Origin: Norana najaformis | Lineage: Eukaryota > Annelida > Clitellata > Crassiclitellata > Hormogastridae | Direction of reading: 5' to 3' | DNA: 64,000 nt | NCBI GenBank assembly: GCA_964023275.1 | Contig: OZ029921.1 | Coordinates: 13,335,806 to 13,399,805, forward strand | Shown here: positions 15,201 through 27,200 of the stretch, piece by piece | Numbering within the stretch: position 1 is the stretch's first letter | Layout: each line of letters begins with the position of its first letter | Program-made: the position numbers and the translations under genes | The notes under the pieces: generated by a model | Told to the model about the DNA's origin: nothing | What the model saw: only the letters and a program-made list of their open reading frames with translations | The model's database searches: none

Positions 15201-18200
15201 TGTCTTCATTTTCTCAAAAACTGAGGAATCTGTTTTTGCTTGAGCCAGAAACATTGCTCTGGAGTTTCCTTGAAGAAATGCTACATACACCTTCAATAAC
15301 GTTACGTTTGCACTTCAAAGCATTTAACGAAGATCCACCTCATGTTTCTGGCTTTTCAAGCGAGATGTGATGAAAGACTGTCCACCTTAATTACATCATA
15401 TGTAGTATTTTACATGTCAAGACAGTAAGTAAGAAAATCTGTTCATACCATAGAATTATTGGTCTTGCTGAAGACCATTGCGTCACTGATGGTATCGCCC
15501 TCATGAAGCATGTTCAGCAGGAGGCTCATGTTACTCTGGTGATCTGAAAGATGCATCTTGGGCAAAAATGCAACAACTCCATCAGACAGCTGAACATCCA
15601 GTCCATTCAACTCCACTTTACACACAACACAAGACATCACCTGCACAGACAAAAACCTTGACAAATAACAGAAAACACAGTAAAACTGATAAAGGAAAAC
15701 ATTTACAGTATAGAGATTACTTTTGAGCCTAAAACAGCCTGCTCAGACTGGCTTTGGTCCCAGGCTGTCTGGACTGTTAGTAATGCATGGCAACACAGCA
15801 GCTGAGTTCAGGCAATGTGTGGTCTCTTAGGTCTCAGGGCATGTCGTATGCCAAAGCAGTCAGCACTGGACTACAAGCCACCTGCAGCAGTGAGTGGATC
15901 CAGGCAGGGATGTTAATATTCATTAACGTTGTCCTACTGGACGACATTAATGAACATTAACATGTATCACTGTGCACAGCAGCCTTTGTACTTGTTATGT
16001 CATAATTTGGCAATATTCCTTACTGTCATCCTCCTGGACAACTTTAACGAATATTATCAAATTATGCATATGAAGCACTCCATTTCAATTAAAATAAACC
16101 ACACAAACTAGGGTACATTAACTTACTTGCTTTAATGCAGCACTATATATACATCTTTCTATATTTGGAATTTTTTAGTTCCATTGGGTGAGATTAATAA
16201 TACTATAATGGGCCATCTAAAATACACATATCAAATAAAAAGACTTTAAACAACAAGTGTTGCAAATCTTTAAGATGTAACAATGTATCTAAGAACTGTG
16301 TTGGTGATTTTGCCAAATACAGTTACTGGCATTCTGACCTGATGGAACATCAGAGCCACAACTTCATTAGCGGTGCATCTAATGTATTGATTTTACAAAA
16401 ACTCTGCCATATTTGCATCATCTGCATCTTAAAGAAAGGCACAACTTCAACCTAGAAAATATATGTTGTGCATACACATAAACATGAGGTTCTGCGCATG
16501 ACCGGCTGCCATGATGCCGCTGGTTTTTCACCGCTCGTCATTTCATCATAAAGTTTGTCTTAAAGCAGAGTTTATCAACTGTTCTTTCGCCTTCGGACTG
16601 TAACTGTGATCAAGTCGGCGTACTGGATATTTTTGCACGAGTTTGACATGAATTTCGACCTTGTGGACGGTTTTATTCTACACGTGTTTAACGCCCATTC
16701 GACCTTGGAAGAGTCCATCTATAGTCAAGGGGATGTCAGGTCCAGTGTCGAGATGGACGGTTGCGGCAAATGAGGTATGACATCGAATCTGCTTCAACCG
16801 TCTTACAGAAGGGACTTGTACCATCAACAGAAGTGCTGTTTACTAAGAATCGGCCTGCCTGCCTGCTTGTGCAAACGTCCTGACGCTGCGTCTTCTGCCA
16901 CCTAAGCGGGACACTGTGGACAATAGTGCTTTCATGTGTGCAACGCAGTTGTTCGTCTTCATCCTACGTCTTCGATGCTGCTTGGTCCAGGGACACTCTG
17001 AACGTCGTGTCATCCGTCTACTCTGGATGGGAATCCGTTGGCAGGCCTCTGTGTGTGTGCACGGGTTCGTCACCGGTGACTTTTCTAGTTCTTCTAACAG
17101 CTGACTGCTAAATGATAAACTTTCTGATCTTATGACATTTCTAACATCATTGCAGTTTGTGCAGTGAGTGCCACTGTTGAGTTTATCTTGAAGTGGCACT
17201 ATAAAAATTTTAAATTACAATCACAATTATATGCTAAAGTCTGTGCTATTTTGTGATTACTTACTTGTGGTATCTAATTAGGAGAATAGGCATAAATAGC
17301 AAACACATCAAAATCTTGTATTTAAAGTTGTTAGCCTTTGTTTGGGGTTCTTGCATCACTCACTCAAGAAATTTTTGTCAAGTGAACCTGGCTTCCAAGA
17401 GATGGTTCTGACAATGCTGTTTTTGGTTTCTAAAAGCCACTGACTCTGAATATATAGCCATGATAACAAAACTGCAGTGTTGAGTTGCATTCCACATGGA
17501 TAACCATGACTTGCATCAGCACGTCACAAGAGTTTTACTTGTTACGGCTTGGTTCTGCTCTTTTCTGGATCGGCAGCGCACAGTGATGGTGACCATGTAT
17601 TCAGTCAGATTGCTCAGCATGGGAGCCCATTCTATTTGTTATCCCACAAGGCTCTGTCCTTACGGTCTTCTCCCATATTGGCATTCTGCATTGATGTAAA
17701 GTAATCATGGTAGTTAAGAAGGCAGCTGTATCTTCTTCCACATTCCCCATTGTATTTTCATTCAACTGCATCTACAGTCTACATCTACCAAAAACCAGGC
17801 ACCCACTGGCATCATGGTATCCAAGTGCTAAGACCAGTCCTCAAAAGTGCACAAAATGAGCAACACCATTGTTCTGGACTGGTTTCATAAAAAAATCAAA
17901 CCAATTCAAAAGTAACTGCAAGCAAATAAGGATTAATTTCACTGGACCCCTGGCCACATCTTCACATTAAATTAGAACAGAAAGCCACAAAGAAAACAAG
18001 TAAAACAAGTAAAAATTAATATGTTGAAAGTTAACAAAAAAAGTCATAAAATAGTAATTTCAAGTTCCGCATTGCACTGATCAAAAGTCTAATAAAAAAC
18101 CTTTGAATTACTTTTATGTATACCTTTCCAACAACAAAATCTTGGGGTATGTGCTGTTGAACAACGGATTCCATAGAGTTTATCTACAAACACAAATTTG

Positions 18201-21200
18201 ATCATAATTAAAGCAATTTCATGACAACTTCATCCAAAACATCTCTTTGTCTACTATTGCCAGACTTGGAATAATAAAGGTTTATTATTCCAAGAGTGAC
18301 TGCATGGTTCAGACCATCCCTGTAGTGGGGCACGCTCTTCCCATTCCTTATGCTTCTGTCCATAAGTCATCTCCGCTTTCAACCTCCTCAAATAGCATTC
18401 AACAAGGACACTTAGATTCAGCTGGGACTTTCAGAATTAACTTGGATTATTCTACAAGCTCTGTGCTTTTCTCCTTGTCATGTCCACTTCATCTTCTACG
18501 TCTCAAATCAAGGTGATATTCGTCACTTGTTATAACACGCTTCATTATAACACAAATTCCGATATAACACACTCAGGATATGGATCCCAAAATTTCTTCA
18601 GTCGTAGAAAATAACCTCATTATGACCCCATGGTCTTGTTATAAGGCAGTTCTTGTAATGGCTCGATATCTGTATCTACTACTCAACTGTTGCTTGGTTA
18701 TCATTTTGAACATATCATAATATTAAACCTCAGGAGACAGTTTCTTATTTATACTGGATTAAATTATATGAAACAAGGCAAGTTAAAATGGTCAACCTTA
18801 TGAGACAGGATTAACTTTTTCTCATCTGAGTCACATTTAAGAACGCGGCACTCGATGACCTGACCCACAAAGAAAAGATGTTTCAGATCAGCACTTTCAT
18901 CAAAGCTTGCTTCCTGCCCAGGAATCCAACCCTGGAATACAAAACATTAAATAAGTCTGCAATTTTTTTTAAAACCTGACTAGCAAAAATTTAATGATTA
19001 ATTCTATGTTACACCACAAGAACCCACAAGGACTAAATGAGAGAACTTAAAACACAATTAATTAAAGCCTTTTCTCTACAGCAGTGCTTGACACAACTGC
19101 TTTTACATAAGTGGACTAGTAAAAGGTAAAGATACAAGCCTTCAACTTCAAATAGTAGGCACAATTCAATCATTCATTCCAGCTGCAAGCAATATTAGAC
19201 CATATTTATACCATGCTTCACGTGAAGACAACATTCCAGAAATATTTTACCATACAGAAACTTCGTTAATACTCATAAAAAATAAGAATTGGAAGGCAAA
19301 CAGTTTAGTCTCCTGTACCTTGACATCATTGAAGAAAACGACAACAATTCCATTTGGCCTGATACTGGCAACAAAACCTTCGACTAATAAACCTCTTTTG
19401 CACTGAATGTATTCTGTGATTACTGGCAGCTTTGACTTAACAAGAGACTTCTTGCATGTTAACAAAAGCTTAGACTTCTCCTGATCAGCCACAAGCACCT
19501 TGAAAAACAACCAGCCAAAATTATTACCTATCCAATTAAATGCTAATACTACCTTAAAAATGAATACATTAAAGCCCACCATAATCACTATGAAATAGTC
19601 TGATCTCGCTTGGACCTCATTTGCAAGTTTGACTTGCATCAACATATTCATTATTAACAATCACTAAATTTGATATTATGTACATATTTCAATGATCAAA
19701 GACTGTATTTGCCTGTCAATGTATAATCTGCCAATGACAGAAGCCAAAAGAATCAAATGGATCATAACTTCACATAAGTATTACTAGTTCATAATTACGT
19801 TCTTTTCCAACTTAGGATTTACCGTTTTGTCCTCACATGATTTGAAATCAAACTTTGCAGGCATATTAGATTAAATCAACATCAAATCTAATCCTGTAAT
19901 TCTTTTGTGTCACTATAGTAACACATATGACATCAATCAAAGGCATAAACACTCATCAATCCAATAAATGATACCAAGATAACGCTACAATAACAGAACA
20001 AGCAATGACAAAGATATTTTACCTTGCACTTGAGTTTCTTTCCAAAAAAGAATTTCTTTTCTGGCTTTTCCAATGGTACATCAGACAAATGCATTTTTGG
20101 TATGAAACCATGGATGTGACCAGTGACTTTGACAGACACTCCATTCTTCAACAGTCTATCAACCATGCACTGAATAACAACAACAAAAAATTACTCAACA
20201 GAAACACCTTATGCACACAAACCATGTACACTACCACACTACATACACACTGATAGAAAGTAAAAAATGCCAGAATAAAATCTTCCTCTAGGAGAGGGCT
20301 GTAATACACCATAACCTAAAAAAGTAGTCAAGATCCCTATTTCTAACAGTTTTTCCTGCCAAAACTGACAAACTGTAGCAGGCTGCATGACCATGTCTTG
20401 AACTCTCATATCAACACCATATCCGAATCTCAGTCAAGAAGTCTGAACAGCTTAGATCTTTAAAACTAGACAACTCACTTGTTGAATTGGCTGATTCTGC
20501 TCGTAACTTGTGTGTAGTCTTTAGCTCTTTGGCTAGAGCTACGACTTACATGTCAAAATTTGACCATATAACTCCTGTGTACTTAAATCTTTGCACCGAT
20601 ATCTTGTTCAGCAAAGGATTTGTTTTAAACTGGGGCTTATAGTTTACAAAACACTGAAATTAATCAACTAAATTCCTTAAAATCAGTTCACATTCCCCAG
20701 ACTTATCATTATTCAACTAGGTCATTTGACTGCCTTACTCTGGTCCTACCTAGGACTAGAACTGTTCTTGGTGAATGCACTTTTTTGGCTGATGGAAATA
20801 GATTTTGGAATTCTCTCCAAGTTAATAATAGTAATATCCCACCTCTTTGTTCTTTGTTCTGGTTTCTTGTTTATATTGTCATCCTTCAAATACACCTCTG
20901 CACTACTGTGGAGGACATATTCAAATTTCAGCTATTTTGCACAGTATTTGTGTAACCATACCACATGATTTAATTTAATAATTGCCTGTCAGCAGACTTT
21001 GAAACTGAGTCTGAAGCTGGTTATAAGCAGGTCCTTGTTGTCTTACTGTTGCTTATTTAAAGAAATAAAAATTAAAATAATAATATTTGAAAGAAAGTAG
21101 TTTCTTACCTCAATCACTGTTCCAGGCTTAATGTCAGAGTAACTGAAGAAGTCTGCATTGACGACAGATCTACAGAAACAAAAAACACAATGAAAAAGAC

Positions 21201-24200
21201 AGAACTTTACATTAATTTTGATTATAACGACATAAAACACTTTTATAATATAAGCCATAATAGTCAATTCTTAGCCAAACATAATTCTTACAATAATTTT
21301 AATGATCAAACATTATATTATGACATATAAATTTAACAAAATTAGTAGTGTCATATCTAAAGTAAAATTTTACATAATCAATTGTTCCAGACAAGCATTT
21401 CGTCACCAGAAAACATATTCTAAACTATACTTACTCTTTCAATGAAACGTACGTCACTCTATTCAAATAATCAAAATTTGTAATTCGGCATCTGAAATAA
21501 AACAGTTTCGTTACTGCACAAGTGCAAAACAGAATTAAGTAAAAACAACCTTAACCTTTTAATATGCAATTCAGGTCATTGTGGCCAACTGGTTACTCAC
21601 ATCAGTCAGTCTTAGTTAATAGTTAAGGATGATCCGGTTAACTAGCAGCTTAACCAGATGGCGCTTCTGGATGACTATTCCAAATCTACATACCTACTGT
21701 TTCAAATGACTCTTAGATTAGTTCCAACGACAACACATTAGTAACTTCTGAGGAACAAGTCAGAGTTTCTGTATAATTTGATTGACACACAGCAACAATT
21801 ATTCGATCCTTTCAGTAAAGGGGTACATTGCACGTGCGATGTACCACTTTTACCACAGCGCATCATACTGTTCATGCAAACTTTCAATAGCCAGAGACAA
21901 GAAATAAGATAGTTATGACAGTAGATGAAGGCCATTAGATCAATTTTCACCCTCAGCAATTCCACATCAATTTAGGTCACAAGAACAGTCTTCAATGTTC
22001 CAGGGTCACAATAATTAGACATTACGATCTATGGTATTTATCAATATCAATGGTCAAAACTGTTTTATAACTGATCAAATAACTATAATGAACCACCTTT
22101 AAAACAAACATCACAATCTGTCAACGAATTCCAACATAAAACACCTGGCAACAGTTTATTCAGCTGTAGGATGTAGTGGTAATGTCATTCCACTGGAGTG
22201 TTATAAAGAAAATTCAGCGTACATACAATTTTTACGCTCATTAACTACAGACATTGTTGCTACATGTGCCTGAAATTCAACTCAGAATTTGAAGCAACCA
22301 CCCTTCAATTATAAACTAGAACCCAGGAAGATCTTAAGTAAAATAAAGACATGTTTTAAAAGTGGAGAAAAGTGCTTAGTCATGCTTTTTACAAAAGTAA
22401 AGAAATCAACACACACTGCAACATACCTATGACTTGATCCTCTGGAATAAGTCTGATGAAGCAATTTCATGTCTCGGACGGGTAGCTGAGCCAGCTGAAA
22501 TAAATGATCACCTTGAAACTACAACATCATAGTTATGATAAACTTTTAACTAGAATCTGCAACTATATCATTTTTTAATCAGTGAAACTACAGCATATGC
22601 TGCATTATCAGTACAGACAGTGAGGGTCATCCTTTGTGTCATTAGGAGCTTGTACTAGCTCAATGTAGTGTTTGCTTGCAAGCACAAAGCTGTTTCGCCA
22701 ATAACCATATACCTAAATATCAATTCTAAATACAAGAATGTAAAGAGTAACAGAAACCGATCACACTTTCTACTAACAAAGACTTGAGTGTAACTCAGGC
22801 TACAACTTTTAGGCTCTTCTGATTTTAGAAGAGATGATAATTTATAAGGAATTCTGCTTTGGGTCTCTGCACTTAAAACAATCACTTCTGAAGAAGACAA
22901 ACATACCCTGGCAAAGCCTTTAACCTCATCTGGAAGCTTCAAATAAACCCCATGTTTTTTATCCACATAGCTGACTATTGCATTCTCCAAAATCTGGCCA
23001 ACCATCAGATTTCCAAACAGTTTCGCCGGCAATAAGTTTGCTGACACGAGGTGAGGCAGTTCAGTCAAGGCCACAACCTTAGTGACTGTATTTACAAATA
23101 AAATAGCAACCTCCACCTGCAAAAACAAAAAAATTACAGAAATGAAAAACAAAAAAAAGATGAATTGAAGCAGAAGAATAAAAAACAGACCAGAAAACGA
23201 GTGAAAACGTTCTGACAGTTGCTAGTGTAGTCATACAACCATATAGAATGGAATCTTAATAGTGAGTGAAAACAAGTTGTTAAAATAAACAAAATGATGC
23301 AAGTCATCACAAGGAGAAAAGGGGAAAAAACTTCAGTGGCTTCTTCATTTCTGACAGATGAAATTTAATCACAATCTGCTGTGAAATTCTACTTTTAGTC
23401 ATGAAGACATGCTCAACCACTGTCAAGGTGAAGAACTAAAGGTAGAGTTATCACACGCTTACATTCATCGGCAGAGATGATTCTTGCATGAAAGGTCAGT
23501 GAACATGCAGCAATCCAACAAATGGAAACCTTATGTCCAATTTTCACCATCTATGTGGCAATTCATTACTGATCTAAAGTTGCTGCTGCAGCCCTAAAGT
23601 CACATACTGCAGTCCATACATGACAAAGAACTCGTGGCTTGACAGAACTGTCTTTTTGGGTGTGCTCCACTTTATCTAAGGGAGCTCTGCAACCCTCTTT
23701 CTTCTGTTTCTGGCTGCAGACAACTGCATTCATCAGTTCATGGCGATCTTGTCATACCTCTAGCTCGAACTGCCACTGCTCAGCGATGCAGTTTGTTATT
23801 GCTGGCCCCACTTTCTGGAATGACTTACCTGCCGACCTTCGACGGGAGCTTCTCTCCCTCTCCCCCTCCCTCTTCCGCAAGCACCTGAAGACTGTATTAT
23901 TCCCAGTTCTGGGACATCGGGCCGGGAGCACCTCTGATGAGGCTACCTTGAAATGGTGCTTTATAAATTTCTGATTACAATTACAATGATATGCATAAGT
24001 GGTTCTAGGACAATAACCCCCTGGACAATTACCCCCCGGACAATTACCCCGGACAATTACCCCCCATGCAAATAACCCCCCGGACAATTACCCCTACACT
24101 GATATATTAATTATATAAATATACAAATAATGTATATTAATCATACAGTTTATATATTAATTTATTAGACATATATTGGAGAACCATGCAACGTTACAGC

Positions 24201-27200
24201 ATGAAATTAAATGTGTAACAGAAAATGCTGTTTATTGTTTATTAGTTTATTGAACTTAAAAGGAAAGGTTGTGAGCTATTCCGCGTAGATAGTCAAGAAC
24301 ATTGCGCTCATTGTAGTTGCTAATGACGGCCAAAATCCGTGCATTGGAGTCAGCATACTTCTTCCTTGGAGGTTGTGATGGGTGACCAGCCAGAAATTGG
24401 CTGCAGTGAACTTGCTGTAATGATTGCTCTCTTTGAATAAATCCAATGAACTTCCAAATGGTTGGATGAAAACTGCCGACGTTCGACTGAAAACTTCTAC
24501 TCTGTGCCCAGTTGTAATAATTAGTTTTTGACGTTTGGTAATTCTTTCACGTCTAGCCTGGGCCCAATTGTCTGATAATTGTATAATAATTAGTTTTTGA
24601 TGTTTGGTAATTCTTTCATGTCTACTCTGTGCCCAGTTGTCTAATAATTGTATGTCTTTATGAATTGTGTCTTTCATGTCTACTCTTTACTGTATAGGGG
24701 GGTAATTGTCCGGGGGGTTATTTGCATGGGGGGTAATTGTCCGGGGGGTAATTGTCCAGGGGGTAATTGTCCAGGGGGGTAATTGCCCGGGGGGTAATTG
24801 TTCAGGGGGTTATTGTCCTGTTACCGCATAAGTTGTCACAAACATCTGCTTCAAAATAAGCCAAAAAGTCACACTCATGACATCTAGTATAAAATATGTA
24901 CATTACACAGCAACCTAGAAAAAAAAATGGAATTCTTCATACCTCAGTTCCAACAGCATAAGTCTTAATGGGTTCTCCTAAATGTTGCTTGTGTATTGTT
25001 CCAGTGAAAGACAGCATCTTAACAGTCAAACTGTTCTCCAACACCTTAAACATTCAAGTAACAATGTCAACAGTATCAGGAAGAAAACATCTCTTACACT
25101 TACACACAAAAAAGCTAAAAGTTGTTTATGCAAAGTTGTGTCCTGTTTTGTCATCCCACTTTTTCTTTTCTCTATTAAATTAAGTTGTGTATTTCCACCA
25201 GAATTCTGTAGAGTGACTTATGCAAATAAGTGACTTACACAAGAAATTTACATAAAAAGGAATAAGCAATTTTCATTAAAATGGAGATATCAACTGCTTT
25301 TCACTAAAGGTGATTATTCTAATCATGTAGATTGCAGTATCATGTAGCCTAAGATGCATTGCAACTGTGCATACTTGGACAATTCGAGGCAGGTGAGTCC
25401 ACCCTGTATAAATGCAGATCGCTTGTCGGTAACTGGATCCCCCGAGGGACCTATTCACTTGGAGTATAGTGACAGTCTGCACCACCCTGGGTTACAAGTG
25501 AAGACCTCAGTGGCCAAGAGGGCGGGGGAACTACCATGATTGCAATAATGGTCCTTTTCCCTAAATAAGGCATGGTTTTACATTACAGGGAAGCTGGCTT
25601 TAAGCCAAATACAGCATATATTTTGTAGAATTAACAGATTGATTTGCACGCACAGGAGAGTCAACTGCCAGATTTTAGTGTGCAATACAGCACTGTATTT
25701 AAAAGGTGTGTGTGTGTGTTCTATTTACATGATTTGTATTTGCATTTATAATCTAAAGATGTCCTCCCCTTTTAACTGGAATAAATCCCCTATGAGTCGC
25801 AAGATGGATTTGCAAAGTATAGGGCCAAACTCCACAAAGCTGGACCCCAACCCATTGGCTACATACAGCATTTCCCTGGGAGATGGAGATCTCCAGCATC
25901 ATCCTGGCATGTGGGCCCTGACCTGAACTCTATCCAAGAGGACTTGGAACCTGGCAGCTCCAGTAAAAATAAAGGGACCGCTTAATCATTAATGAATGTT
26001 GGTAAATATGGTCCCAAGAGCTGCACCCAGAAATTGCCTCCATCAACAACAACCTGTCTGATATTACTGACCTTTACACTCAGAGCTGATATTAGTGCCT
26101 GAACTTGAAATTGAAAATAAATAAAAAAGACTATGTTTCAAAATCATCAGTTCCTGATGCCAGCGATGGATGCGAGTAAATGATCTTGTCATATCTTTGT
26201 TATTAATTGTTCATTCAGTGCTTTTTTGTCTTCCTTTGTTTCTCTATCCATGGAAGCTTGCATGCAGTGCATTGCATGGGCTCTGGCACTCTTTTCACAT
26301 GAATAAACCAACAGAATCTTCACTGAATGACAAAATGTTTATTTGTAAGACAATTTTTATTTTACATTAAAAGCACATTGCAGAAAACTTATAATCTCTG
26401 TCTGGGAAGGAAAAATCTTCAATCAACAAAGACATCAGCTTAGTTCAAACAATATTTTCTAAATCTGTCAGCCCTAAATATAAGTTTGCTCTTACACCAG
26501 TTACAGTTGCATGGGCTACAAATCCTGGCAGCAAAGACTGAATGTTCAGCTTCATTGATTTCTCTATCTGCAAAATATATACAAACGAATGAGGTTAATT
26601 TTTGTTCTGCCTTGATTTGTAACTGCCAATGCTTGTTTCCAAAGACCATCACATAGTAGCCATCAGCTATTTAAGAATTCTAGGCCTTGTTACCCATTGT
26701 CTTCTTCTGTTCACTCTTCTTATCAATTTGCTGTCTTATTCATGTAAGCTTAGCTTAATAATTCCACTTTCAAAAATATAAAGAATTGTCTGCAGAGATT
26801 TTAACTTCCAGCATCATTTCAATTTGTCATCCAACGCTCATCCCTGTATGCTGACTACTTGATTGCCTTTGCAAAGAACAGTAAAATCAGTGTAAACTGC
26901 ATCAGGCCAAAAGAGCAGTTATCTGTGGCTGGTAAAATACCAGATATGATCACAGATAAATGACTGGAAAACAAGAAATCCAGTACATGGCTTTGGAATT
27001 TGCCGCTAAGTTCTATTCATTCTGTCATTTCTGTAATGTCATTCAGGTCTAAACTTAAGACTCATCTGTTTCAACTCGTTTACTCACCACAGGTTAACTT
27101 CTGCTTCCTCTGACATACATACTGCACACAAATTCTAGTTTATTTGAATTCGACCTGGCTTCTCCAATGGAATTTGATTACGATTTCACTTGAAGTGATC

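Noticed and set aside
24001..24100. CRISPR-like array of short repeats
   Set aside because: The units are contiguous tandem minisatellite copies mirrored at 24696-24825 as inverted termini of a transposon. There are no spacers.
24276..24677. 133-codon minus-strand frame in the MULE relic
   Set aside because: The MULE C-terminal motifs are in another frame (24486-24256). The longer frame is largely repeat translation.
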